NCBI RefSeq assembly: GCF_024612015.1
Contig: NZ_CP102512.1
Coordinates: 4,836,001 to 4,900,000 of the forward strand
Reading direction: 5' to 3'
Length of the DNA: 64,000 bases
DNA from: Streptomyces sp. CA-210063
GTDB lineage: Bacteria; Actinomycetota; Actinomycetes; Streptomycetales; Streptomycetaceae
Position numbers and translations under genes: made by a program. The notes under the pieces were generated by a model that saw only the letters and a list, made by a program, of their open reading frames with translations, did not search any database and was not told where the DNA came from. Positions 24,912 through 34,516 of the stretch are shown here, piece after piece. How positions within the stretch are numbered: position 1 is the stretch's first letter; every line of letters starts with the position of its first letter.

Positions 24912-25412
24912 ATGACCGTCATGCTCGACAACCCCGCCCACACCCGCACCAGGGAACCGAAGGAGCTGCTCAACGCCGTCCAGCCGCACATCAGGCACCT
25001 GACCGTCAATGTCCTCGACAGCGGCATGAACCTGTGGGAGCGCGAGGTCGCCCTGTTGCTGCGCGATCACACGATGGTCCGCGACATGGCCGAACGCGTC
25101 CTGAGCAACGCCGTCATGTACACCATCGGTTGCATGGAGCACCCGGAGGTCCACCTCGGGGTCGGCAAGCTCGTCGACATCGGTGTCCACCAGCTCATCC
25201 TCGACACGCCGGTGTGGTGGGCTCTGTGCCATGCGTACAACGAGGGCCGGTACAAGCACCACGCCCCGTTCATCGAGCGTCGCCGTGACGGCCTGTGCCT
25301 GCGCACGGCGGACTTCCTGAAATCCATCGGCTTCGACATCGACGAAGAGCTGTGGGCCATCGACGGCACGGACTGCTCGCCGTGCGACAACAAGGTCCCC
25401 GACAGCCATTGA
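24912..25412 (+). CDS. GRDP-like (glycine-rich domain-containing-like) protein
   Basis: A 166-residue protein. The pattern EHPEVHLGVGKLVDIGVHQLILDTPVWWALCHAYNEGRYKHHAP resembles the GRDP/DUF1399 signature (VDxxWHxFILxTxxY, then C and HHxP). A Cys pair occurs in the tail (TDCSPCD). The ATG at 24912 has a ribosome site (gagaaaggg); an ATG at 24810 gives a Ser/Pro-rich 34-residue extension and is less likely. It lies between two tiny ORFs and a methyltransferase in one unit. The family assignment is tentative and the biochemical role unknown. Confidence 0.65.
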   Translation: MTVMLDNPAHTRTREPKELLNAVQPHIRHLTVNVLDSGMNLWEREVALLLRDHTMVRDMAERVLSNAVMYTIGCMEHPEVHLGVGKLVDIGVHQLILDTPVWWALCHAYNEGRYKHHAPFIERRRDGLCLRTADFLKSIGFDIDEELWAIDGTDCSPCDNKVPDSH

Positions 25413-25425
25413 ACGGCCCTACCCT

Positions 25426-25458
25426 GGCCCCTGCCCTCGGTCCCCTGAGGCAGGGGCC
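25426..25458 (+). terminator. Hairpin between the GRDP-like gene and the methyltransferase
   Basis: 10-bp arms ggcccctgcc / ggcaggggcc with a 13-base loop start 13 bp after the GRDP-like stop. It may terminate partly or protect the upstream message, since the methyltransferase start follows closely. Confidence 0.65.
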
Positions 25459-25481
25459 GTCCCTTGCGAAGAGGAATCGTC

Positions 25482-26138
25482 TTGCCTGCACATCACAACA
25501 TCGCCGCCGAGACGGAGCTGTGGGACACCTTCGCCGCGTCCGCCTTCAAGGACGACGCAGAGCCTGGGTTCTCCTGGACCCAGTACGCCGGTCACGGCCC
25601 CGGCCCCGAACTGCTCGGCGACCCACGCTGCGTTCTGGAAATCGGCTGCGGCACCGGCCGCGCTCTCGCCTACCTGGCTCAGCGTGGCATCGCTGCTCGG
25701 GGCGTTGACCTGTCTCCGGTCATGGTCAAGAAGACCACCACGAAGTGGGCCAGTACCGGCGCGGAGTTCGTGTGCTCCGAGGTTCTGCGGTACCTGAGCG
25801 AGGAAGAGGCGGCGTACGACGCCGTCTACTCGATCTTCGGAGCCGCCTGGTTCACCGACCCGAGCCGCCTCTTCCCGCTCGTCCGCCAGCGGCTCAGGCC
25901 CGGGGGCGTCTTCGTCTTCTCGCAGCCGCCGGCCATCCCGGGCGCCTACGGGCCGCAGGGCATGTACAAGGGGGGCTTCGCGGGCAAGGCGATGTTCACC
26001 TACCGCTACAGCTACCGCCCGGCCGTGTGGGAGCGCCTGCTCACCCGGGCCGGGTTCCTCACGGCCGACGCCCGGATACTTGATGCCCCGCACCCTGGCC
26101 ACATCGGTACGCTCCTCGTTCGCGCGGTGGCACCGTGA
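25482..26138 (+). CDS. Class I SAM-dependent methyltransferase
   Basis: A ~218-residue methyltransferase. Motif I is VLEIGCGTGRALAYLAQRG, followed by the acidic loop GVDLSPVM, motif IV-like YDAVYSIFGAAWF and a post-motif RLRPGGVFVFSQPP. The start is a TTG at 25482 placed 8 bp after a gaagagga ribosome site; a second TTG at 25464 is upstream of that site and less likely. It is the last gene of the rightward island unit. The substrate could be one of the small proteins upstream or a small molecule; nothing in the sequence decides this. Confidence 0.85.
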   Translation: MPAHHNIAAETELWDTFAASAFKDDAEPGFSWTQYAGHGPGPELLGDPRCVLEIGCGTGRALAYLAQRGIAARGVDLSPVMVKKTTTKWASTGAEFVCSEVLRYLSEEEAAYDAVYSIFGAAWFTDPSRLFPLVRQRLRPGGVFVFSQPPAIPGAYGPQGMYKGGFAGKAMFTYRYSYRPAVWERLLTRAGFLTADARILDAPHPGHIGTLLVRAVAP

Positions 26139-26178
26139 CCGACGGTGTACCTGTGGCCGGCCTTCCTTCGCCGGCCCC

Positions 26179-26565
26179 TCACGGCCAGGTGCGTTCGATG
26201 CGATCGTGCCGCACGGCGTAGGCCGCCGGACCGCCCTTCTCGACCGCCCGGTGGATCGCGTCCTGGTGCATGGCGAGCCGACCGATCATCTCGGCGCTTC
26301 GAAGCTGCTGGTTGTCCAGATAGAACAGCACAGCCTCGCGTTCCAGGACCGGTCGGATCTCCAGGTCCCGGGTCTTGATCCGCCCGTCCTTCGACAGCGG
26401 AACCCAGAAGCGGTCGAGACCGTGCGTGATCCACTCCTCGTCCGGGATGTCCTGGCCGTCGTCCGGGAAGACGTCCCCGATGCGGTGAACCGTCCACCCG
26501 CAGGCTCTCAGTCCCTCCGCCACACGGCGCCCGAGATTCCGGTCGAGGAAGAACTCAGGCGACAA
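26179..26565 (-). CDS. PIN-like toxin, VapC45/DUF5615-related
   Basis: A 128-residue protein with the pattern of PIN-like ribonucleases: an early FFLDRNLGRRVAEGLRACGW (Asp for metal), then DEEWITHG, a central KDGRIKTRD, and a late acidic/basic end. It overlaps the DUF433-type protein upstream by 11 bp. The order, antitoxin then toxin, is typical for VapBC45-like pairs. It presumably cleaves RNA when unbound. The full set of PIN acidic residues seems present, but I cannot confirm activity. Confidence 0.75.
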   Translation of the reverse strand: MSPEFFLDRNLGRRVAEGLRACGWTVHRIGDVFPDDGQDIPDEEWITHGLDRFWVPLSKDGRIKTRDLEIRPVLEREAVLFYLDNQQLRSAEMIGRLAMHQDAIHRAVEKGGPAAYAVRHDRIERTWP

Positions 26566-27211
26566 GGTGCACTACTGCCTGGCAGAGCGCGTCCACCTGC
26601 TCAGGCGTCATGTCGTAGTCGTACGCGATGTCCTCGACAGTCTCCCCGGCCTCCCACAGGTCGGTGATGGCCTGGACCGTGACGCGGTTCGCGGCCACGA
26701 CAGGGAGTCCGTGGCCGAACCTCGGGTCGATCACGACGGGGACGGAGTCCGGGTACTGCCTCAGCCGCAGGCTGGAGGGGAAGTCGTCGCCCGGCTCCCA
26801 GGTGAGGTAGCGGAGATAGTCGGAGACCACTTCGTGGATGGGGACCTGGCCGTCGCGGGCTCTGCGGAGATCCCCCCAGCCGTGCTCGATGAAGATGTCC
26901 ACCCCGTCCGTGGCGATTCTCTTGGAGACGAGGCCGTAGGGAGTGTCGAGGGCGTCCCGTACGGCGGCGGCCGCCTCCCTGATCTCGCTCATGCGGAGCC
27001 CCAGGGAACGCAGGGAACGCAGGGCGTGTGCCTCGGCCACCGCGATGAACGGCACCGAAGGCTGCCCTTTCCGCACCGGCTCCACCTGGTGGACCAGTGG
27101 TGCTCCGGCGGCTTTGCCCTTCAGCCACGAGGTGAGGGTCGACTGGGGAATCTGAAGGTAGGAGGCTGTTTCCGTGGGCGTCAGAAGCCCGTCCGTGAAC
27201 CTGTTGACCAT
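26555..27211 (-). CDS. VapB45-like antitoxin with HTH and DUF433
   Basis: A 218-residue protein. The N-terminus is a MerR/excisionase-like helix-turn-helix (LLTPTETASYLQIPQSTLTSWLKGK). The C-terminus is a DUF433 domain (PVVIDPRFGHGLPVVAANRVTVQAITDLWEAGETVEDIAYDYDMTPEQVDALC). This pairing is known for antitoxins of the VapBC45 kind. The ATG at 27211 has a strong aagaggaggtgg ribosome site; an in-frame start at 27244 lacks one. It is cotranscribed with and overlaps the PIN-like toxin. It is probably autoregulatory through the HTH. Confidence 0.8.
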   Translation of the reverse strand: MVNRFTDGLLTPTETASYLQIPQSTLTSWLKGKAAGAPLVHQVEPVRKGQPSVPFIAVAEAHALRSLRSLGLRMSEIREAAAAVRDALDTPYGLVSKRIATDGVDIFIEHGWGDLRRARDGQVPIHEVVSDYLRYLTWEPGDDFPSSLRLRQYPDSVPVVIDPRFGHGLPVVAANRVTVQAITDLWEAGETVEDIAYDYDMTPEQVDALCQAVVHLVA

Positions 27212-27297
27212 GCCCCCACCTCCTCTTGGCGTCAGCGTTCGCATCGTGCCACATCAAGCCTCCCACCTGCGGGTGGACCGCACACCCAGCCACCGGC

Positions 27298-28233
27298 TCA
27301 GCCGGTCGCGGGGAGTTGGTCCCGGGACCGGCAGTCCCGGCAGTGGCCGTGTCCCGCGGAGCGGAAGCCACGGTCGCAGCCGTCGCAGTTCCGCATGATC
27401 AGGACCGCCGGGCGTTCTGGGGTCTCGGGGCTTCCGGTCGCCGGTGCGGTCAGCGGAGTCTCACTGAGCCGGTAGGCGAGGATGCCGACCGGGCGGACGA
27501 GTAGGTCTGCCGGGAGTCGTGCGGTGAGGTGGTCGGTGATCTGGATGGGCAGCAGGCCTGCCCCGAGCCACCGGGAGACGGCCGGGGCGAGGCGGGCGGC
27601 TTCCCGCTCGGACAGGACTAGACGGGGGTCGACCCGGCGGAGGCCGGCGAGTACAGCGATGGCTCGGGGGTCGGCGTCGGCGTCGGCGAGCGAGACCGGG
27701 GCCTCGGTCTCAGCCTGCGCTTCCGGCTCCGCTGCCTCCGCCGTCTTCTCTCCCGCCTGTACGGGTGCCTCCACCGTGTCCCGCACGGCCCCGGACACGG
27801 GCGCTGACGCGGCGGCGGTCTGCTTCCGGAGGCGACGAGGCTTGGGGGGTCTGGGAGGCCCGTCCGGGTCCGGGTCTGGTTCGACGCCGGGTACGTCGTA
27901 GAAGTACGTCCGGGTACGGACCTGCCCGGTGGGCGTCCGTTCGCGGCGGCGTTCCAGGTACCCGGCCGCTTCCAGATCCCTCAGCGCTCGCGAGATGAGG
28001 ATCTCACCCTCGTCGAAGTGCTCGCACAGGGCGGTGATGCTCACGCACGTGCCCGTGGGCAGGGATGAGATGTACGCCGCGACACCGACCGTGACCGCGC
28101 TGCCGCGCCGCTGCGCGAGGGCGTTGGAAATCACCGTGAAGTCGGCCGTGAGGCGGGTGCGTACGTGGATCACACCGGAGGTCGGAGCTCCGGCGTCGGC
28201 GCGCAGGGGCGCGTTAGACTGCGGGTCAGCCAT
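27298..28233 (-). CDS. Winged-helix DNA-binding protein with C-terminal zinc ribbon
   Basis: A 311-residue protein. The winged helix is at residues ~20-110 (HVRTRLTADFTVISNALAQ, then LCEHFDEGEILISRALRDLEAAGYLERRRER). A Pro/Ala/Glu-rich linker follows, then a helical region, and four Cys at the end (CDGCDRGFRSAGHGHCRDC), a likely zinc ribbon. Similar proteins are common in streptomycete mobile regions; the exact role is not known. The ATG at 28233 is preferred; a GTG at 28362 would add 43 residues without homology. It has its own short upstream gap. Confidence 0.78.
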   Translation of the reverse strand: MADPQSNAPLRADAGAPTSGVIHVRTRLTADFTVISNALAQRRGSAVTVGVAAYISSLPTGTCVSITALCEHFDEGEILISRALRDLEAAGYLERRRERTPTGQVRTRTYFYDVPGVEPDPDPDGPPRPPKPRRLRKQTAAASAPVSGAVRDTVEAPVQAGEKTAEAAEPEAQAETEAPVSLADADADPRAIAVLAGLRRVDPRLVLSEREAARLAPAVSRWLGAGLLPIQITDHLTARLPADLLVRPVGILAYRLSETPLTAPATGSPETPERPAVLIMRNCDGCDRGFRSAGHGHCRDCRSRDQLPATG

Positions 28234-28515
28234 CGGGAAGCTTGCTTCTTCCTGATCGGTCAGGCCCTCGTTCGGGATTGCCGTCCCGGCCGGGGGCCGT
28301 ATCAGTTTGCGGTTGTCGCGGCGAACGTAACCGCCCGCATCCTGCGCCTGCAAGCCGGTCACTCGGACGGGTGACGCGGGCTTCGCGGCCGGGGAGGGTG
28401 GGTGGGCGGGTAGTTCTTTCCCCCGGTTCTTTGGGGAGGTCAGTGGCCCGCCGGACCCTCGTGGACAAGGGCCCGGTGAGCCCGGCAGACGGACGGCGGC
28501 CGGGGCCCGGCCGCC

Positions 28516-28737
28516 TCAGGGGCGGTTGTGGTGCCCGGCCTGCAACTCGCCTATGAAGGCGGCCCAGGAGGCGGCTTCGAAGCACAGCGCCGGGCCGTGC
28601 GGGATCTTGCTGTCACGGACCGGGACGACGGCCCGGAAACCGTCGGCCACCTCCACGCAGTCGTCCCCCGCCTGATTGCTGTAGCTGCTCCTGCGCCAGC
28701 CGACGCCGTTGAGATCGGGACGGGAGATTCGCTCCAC
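28516..28737 (-). CDS. DUF397 family protein
   Basis: A 73-residue protein with the DUF397 signature: WRRSSYSNQAGDDCVEVADG, VPVRDSKIPHGPALCFEAASWAAFIGEL. DUF397 proteins usually sit immediately downstream of, and pair with, XRE/DUF5753 regulators. Here the expected regulator upstream is broken, so this copy is orphaned. It probably lost its normal coupling but remains open. Confidence 0.87.
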   Translation of the reverse strand: MERISRPDLNGVGWRRSSYSNQAGDDCVEVADGFRAVVPVRDSKIPHGPALCFEAASWAAFIGELQAGHHNRP

Positions 28738-28762
28738 GGTAGTTGCCCTCCATCGTGGACCG

Positions 28763-28784
28763 GATCATGTCGAGTGACATGATC
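28763..28784. repeat. 22-bp perfect inverted repeat at the XRE breakpoint
   Basis: GATCATGTC and GACATGATC flank a 4-base spacer. It lies about 26 bp upstream of the DUF397 start, exactly where the XRE reading frame departs from its family. It may be an operator captured by deletion or a recombination scar. Confidence 0.7.
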
Positions 28785-29095
28785 GGGGGCAGGGCTGCCG
28801 CACGAGCCGTGACCCGTTCGTCCAACTGCTCTTCACCGTCCAACAGAGCATCAAGACTGAGAACGGCACGCGCGTAGTCCTCCGTCTGCAATAGACCCGG
28901 CACCACATGAGCCGCGTACTGCCGGATGGCCACCGCCCGCTCCGAGTTCTCCATGAACTTCCGCGACCAGTCCGGTAACGCCTCCCGGTACACGTACGGC
29001 CACAACTCGACCAGCAGGTCGTCGGCGCCGAGTACCGCGTCCAGAGCACGTGCCAGCTCCAGTGTCGGCTTACACACCCCGGGCGGAGGCCGCAC
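28785..29095 (-). pseudogene. Remnant of an XRE/DUF5753 regulator
   Basis: The minus-strand frame contains only a middle portion of a DUF5753 regulator: KPTLELARALDAVLGADD, LVELWPYVYREALPDWSRKFMENSERA, then VPGLLQTEDYARAVL and ERVTARAA. The N-terminal helix-turn-helix is missing upstream (junction near 29090). The domain stops at LPPI and jumps to unrelated sequence before DUF397. Both ends are therefore lost. This is decay inside the island, next to its right boundary. Confidence 0.75.
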
Positions 29096-29290
29096 CGATA
29101 TCACTCTCATCCCGGGCGGCGCCTCCGTCTGGAGCCTGGGCATCGTCGAGCACGCTCAGATCGTGCGCCGCCTCGGCGGTCACCTGGACGGCATCCCGCT
29201 CACCATCTTCCGGGACCCGGCGAGGTTCTCCAGCGCCGAGGCATGCGTGCCGGACCTGCGGCCCGCGTACGTCTGCTTCGACCGCGAGAA
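29096..29290 (+). pseudogene. Unidentified coding remnant
   Basis: A plus-strand frame without stops and with strong GC3 bias reads LIPGGASVWSLGIVEHAQIVRR, then LDGIPLTIFRDPARFSSAEACVP, and ends ENVRT. It has no start and no domain I recognise. It is bounded on the left by the XRE remnant and on the right by the aminotransferase copy. It looks like an internal piece of a lost island gene. Confidence 0.45.
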
Positions 29291-29306
29291 CGTTCGGACC
29301 GTGCGG

Positions 29307-29403
29307 CCACCGCGAGGCCGGAGCGCCCTTCGTCCGGTTCGCGTTCTGCAAGCGTACGGAGGTGCTGGAGGAGGCGGCGAAGCGGCTGAAGGCGGCGTTC
29401 TAG
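29307..29403 (+). pseudogene. 3' fragment of an aminotransferase (attR-like remnant)
   Basis: The frame reads HREAGAPFVRFAFCKRTEVLEEAAKRLKAAF then stop. The first 51 bp equal the 3' segment of the intact aminotransferase at 21725-21775 except for one base. After that point the tail is homologous but diverged (EVLEEAAKRLK against DVLTEAANRLR). This is what remains when an element integrates into the 3' end of a gene and restores it with its own copy of the tail. It marks the right end of the island. Confidence 0.85.
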
Positions 29404-29583
29404 CCGCCTGGGAAGAGGTCCGGGCGGGCCCGACGTTTTCCACAGGCTGTGGAAAAGGTGCGGCGGTGGTGGCGCGCGCGGACGGCGAAAAGCCCGGCCG
29501 TGGTGCGCCGCCGTGCCGGTCGGCGCCCTGGCCGGGCTCTCGTACGTTCTGCGGGTTCCCTGTCGTCGTGACCGGACCCCCTT

Positions 29584-29627
29584 GCAGCCGCCGGGGTGAC
29601 GGCTATGCAGCCGCCGGGGTGACGGCT
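29584..29627. repeat. Two copies of a 21-bp dyad-containing repeat
   Basis: gcagccgccggggtgacggct is repeated exactly, two bases apart (29584-29604, 29607-29627), in the gap after the island and just beyond the YbjN stop. Each copy has agccg/cggct arms. It may act as a terminator for the YbjN gene. The rest of 29404-29647 shows no gene. Confidence 0.8.
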
Positions 29628-29647
29628 GCGGAACAGCTCCTGGGCGA

Positions 29648-30175
29648 CTACTCGTCGTCCTCGGGCTTCTCGGCCTCGTCCACGTCCTCGGCCAGGCCGA
29701 GCTGCTCGACGAGCCACTTGTCGAACTCGATGGCGGCCCGCACCCAGCTGACCGTCGACGAGACGAAGTGCTCCAGGCTGACGCCGGTGCCGATCAGCAG
29801 CTGGGCCTCGCCGATGAGACGGACCGTGCCGTCGTCATGGGTGTGGCTGTAGACCTTGGGCCACAGGGTGCGGCGGTTCCAGTCGTCGATGCTCTCCAGC
29901 AGGGCCGGCTTCTCGTCGATCTGGTGCGGGCGGTCGTAGAACGTGCGCACCGAGAAGACCTGCTGGTCACCCTCGCCACGGAACATGAAGTACGTACGGA
30001 ATTCCTCCCACGGCGCCGCGAGGTCACCCTCGTCGTCGACGACGTACTTCAGCTCCATCTGGTCCAGGAGCTGCTTGACGAGGTCCTGATCCGGGACGAC
30101 GGGGCCCGCCGGCCCTTGGGGCTGCGGCTCGGGCTGGCCCCCGAAGTTCGGAATCGAGGACGGGTCGATGGACAT
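29648..30175 (-). CDS. YbjN domain protein
   Basis: A 175-residue soluble protein with a YbjN/type III chaperone-like fold: LVKQLLDQMELKYVVDDEGDL, WEEFRTYFMFRGEG, then WNRRTLWPKVYSHTHDDGTVRLIGEAQLLIGTGVSLEHF and an acidic C-terminus. The N-terminus is Pro/Gln-rich. YbjN-like proteins are linked to stress responses in other bacteria, but this copy's role is unknown. The ATG at 30175 (MSIDPSS) is preferred over the upstream frame to 30265. It lies downstream of clpB in the same direction. Confidence 0.87.
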   Translation of the reverse strand: MSIDPSSIPNFGGQPEPQPQGPAGPVVPDQDLVKQLLDQMELKYVVDDEGDLAAPWEEFRTYFMFRGEGDQQVFSVRTFYDRPHQIDEKPALLESIDDWNRRTLWPKVYSHTHDDGTVRLIGEAQLLIGTGVSLEHFVSSTVSWVRAAIEFDKWLVEQLGLAEDVDEAEKPEDDE

Positions 30176-30349
30176 ACGTTGGATACTCCTGCGGTCGTCT
30201 GGCTCGTCCGGCCGTCCGCTGAGAGCTGAGACCAGACGTACAGACTCCACCCTCTCTCTCTTCACCCTCGCCCGGCAACCGCCACCGCCGATGGGTTTGC
30301 CCTGCGTGTCGTATCAGCGACGGGAGTCCCGGAGCCAAGCGCCCCACAG

Positions 30350-30403
30350 CACGACTGCGTGGCCCTGAAGCACGTGTCCCAGGGCCACGACCGGAGAGTC
30401 GTG
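30350..30403 (-). terminator. Nested hairpin after clpB
   Basis: Arms cgtggccctg / cagggccacg (30358-30367, 30380-30389) are nested in outer arms cacgact / agtcgtg (30350-30356, 30397-30403), starting 14 bp beyond the clpB stop. It is a good factor-independent terminator candidate. Confidence 0.75.
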
Positions 30404-30416
30404 CGGACTACGCGGA

Positions 30417-33050
<2,634 letters not shown>

Positions 33051-33121
33051 GTTCGCTTTCCCTCCTTGCGTCAGCCGTTGCGTCAGCCGTCGGTCACAGT
33101 GACTTGGGCAACGTACATAAA

Positions 33122-33142
33122 GTTGAGTCTATTCCACTCAAG
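33122..33142 (-). promoter_or_regulatory. HAIR operator (HspR-binding site) upstream of clpB
   Basis: On the clpB strand the sequence is CTTGAGT-GGAATAG-ACTCAAC, matching the HspR consensus CTTGAGT-N7-ACTCAAG at all but the last base. It lies 72-92 bp upstream of the clpB start. HspR is known to repress clpB and the dnaK operon in Streptomyces. It also lies about 77 bp from the divergent split-barrel gene. Confidence 0.92.
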
Positions 33143-33218
33143 GTGGGGTCGGGGAGGGGTCCCGGAGACCCGGAGCCCGGAGCCCGGAAAAACAGGGTTC
33201 CCCGCTAGATTCCAGGAC

Positions 33219-33632
33219 GTGAGCACATACCGAGTGGATCCGGGTGAGCCGGACGCCGCGTACCTCGTCTTCTGGCAGGAGCGCCACCTCTGCACGCTGA
33301 CCACCCTCCGGGCCGACGGCAGCCCCCATGTGGTGCCGGTCGGCGTTACATACGAGCCCGGGGCGCGACTCGCTCGGGTGATCACCAGCACGACGAGCGC
33401 GAAGGCGCGGCATGTGCGCGCCGCCGGGGCGGAGGGCGCCCAGGTCGCCGTATGCCAGATGGAGGGCCGGCGCTGGGCCACGCTGGAGGGGCGCGCCCGC
33501 GTCCACGAGGACCGGGAGCGGATCGCGGAGGCGGAGCGGCGGTACGCGGAGCGCTACGGCAGACAGCCGCGGCCGAACCCGCACCGCGTGGTGATCGAGA
33601 TCGAGCTGACGGCGGCGCTGGGCCGCGGCTGA
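33219..33632 (+). CDS. Pyridoxamine 5'-phosphate oxidase-like split-barrel protein
   Basis: A 137-residue flavin/F420-binding split-barrel protein starting at the GTG at 33219. The pattern RHLCTLTTLRADGSPHVVPVGVTYE, followed by KARHVRAAGAEGAQVAVCQMEGRRWATLEGRARVHED, fits the F420/FMN-dependent TIGR03618-like branch of the PNPOx family. Its substrate is unknown. It diverges from clpB, so its promoter lies in the shared gap that contains the HAIR element, and heat-shock control is possible. A strong hairpin lies downstream between it and the convergent Rieske-like gene. Confidence 0.88.
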   Translation: MSTYRVDPGEPDAAYLVFWQERHLCTLTTLRADGSPHVVPVGVTYEPGARLARVITSTTSAKARHVRAAGAEGAQVAVCQMEGRRWATLEGRARVHEDRERIAEAERRYAERYGRQPRPNPHRVVIEIELTAALGRG

Positions 33633-33761
33633 GGGTCACCTGCGGCCGATGGCCTCCGGCCGCTTCCGGTTGACCTTTTTTCGGACAGAGGTCGGGCAGA
33701 AGAGCGAGCGGGCGAGCCGGTGCCGATACCGGCCGGGATCGTGAAATGTCCCCGCAAACCT

Positions 33762-33802
33762 GCAGCGGCGTCACCGTGTTCAGGTCACGGTGACGCCGCT
33801 GC
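33762..33802. terminator. Bidirectional terminator between convergent genes
   Basis: Perfect 17-bp arms gcagcggcgtcaccgtg / cacggtgacgccgctgc with a 7-base loop lie midway between the stop of the split-barrel gene (33632) and that of the Rieske-like gene (33847). Confidence 0.92.
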
Positions 33803-33846
33803 TGGGGGGAAGCGCCTGAGCGATTTGAAACGACGGGGGAATCGCT

Positions 33847-34182
33847 TCAGGCACTGCGGGGGGTGGCTGATACGGCCGTGGCGGCCGGGGTCTCCGGTTC
33901 GGTGAGCTGATGGTCGCGCTGGTCGAGATTGACGAAGACCATCCCGTACCGGACGGCACACCGCACTGGCTGCGGCGCGCCGCGCGGACGCCGCAGACAC
34001 CGGTACGCCCGGATGTCCTCGTCCTCGTCCCGCGTCACCACCACCGGCTCACCGAACACGGTCACCATCAACGAGTCACCGCTGTGGGGGATGGCGGTGG
34101 CCAGGTCGATGAAGTGCCAGCCGGAGCGATAGGCGGTGGCCATTTCACGCCGGAAGGAACGGTCGTCGGGAGGAGTCGTCAT
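33847..34182 (-). CDS. Small Rieske-like protein without the 2Fe-2S ligands
   Basis: A 111-residue protein. The pattern FGEPVVVTRDEDEDIRAYRCLRRPRGAP, followed by VRCAVRYGMVFVNLD, follows the Rieske domain of ring-hydroxylating oxygenases (GEPVVLxRDEDGxVRAF, CxHRG, CxYHGW, VFVNL). The His of CxH and the CxxH are replaced (CLRRPRG; CAVRYG), so it should not bind an iron-sulphur cluster. It may be a regulatory or structural relic. It follows a tiny secreted protein by 5 bp, and the two form one unit ending at the hairpin 33762-33802. Confidence 0.65.
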   Translation of the reverse strand: MTTPPDDRSFRREMATAYRSGWHFIDLATAIPHSGDSLMVTVFGEPVVVTRDEDEDIRAYRCLRRPRGAPQPVRCAVRYGMVFVNLDQRDHQLTEPETPAATAVSATPRSA

Positions 34183-34187
34183 GTCAG

Positions 34188-34400
34188 TCAGTCCCAGACG
34201 CTGTCTTGTTCGCCGGTCTCTCCTGTACCACCGGCTTCCACTGCCACCACGCCAGTCGACGCCTCGTCACCGTTCGCCAGGCGATCACCGCTCTCCGCGC
34301 CGGAAAGGCCGCCCAGCGCTCCGAAAGCCACAACGGTGGAGAAGGCGGCGACAAGCACCGAGCGAAGCATTCTGTTACGCATAGTCGGCTTCGTCCTCAC
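34188..34400 (-). CDS. 70-residue secreted or membrane mini-protein
   Basis: A start at the GTG 34400 (or ATG 34382) gives a basic N-terminus (MRTKPTMRNRMLR) and a hydrophobic helix (SVLVAAFSTVVAFGALGGLSGA), then an acidic Gly/Glu-rich tail. It looks like a signal peptide with a possible cleavage after GALGGLSGA. No family is recognised. It precedes the Rieske-like gene by 5 bp and likely shares its promoter in 34401-34516. Confidence 0.65.
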   Translation of the reverse strand: MRTKPTMRNRMLRSVLVAAFSTVVAFGALGGLSGAESGDRLANGDEASTGVVAVEAGGTGETGEQDSVWD

Positions 34401-34516
34401 TTGAAGGTCCCCTCTTCCCCCGTCGGGTATGACGATGACTCATTCGGGCACGTCATGGCCACATAATCGATGCATCATGTTCCTGCATGTTCAGGACCCT
34501 GGGGGGTGGAGATTTG

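Noticed and set aside
28738..28762. DUF397 gene fused to the XRE remnant
   Set aside because: The frames differ and DUF397 has its own ATG at 28737.
21776..29300. Integrase or recombinase gene in the island
   Set aside because: None of the frames shows tyrosine or serine recombinase motifs.
21725..29403. tRNA attachment site for the island
   Set aside because: No tRNA sequence is visible near either boundary; the duplicated core is protein-coding.
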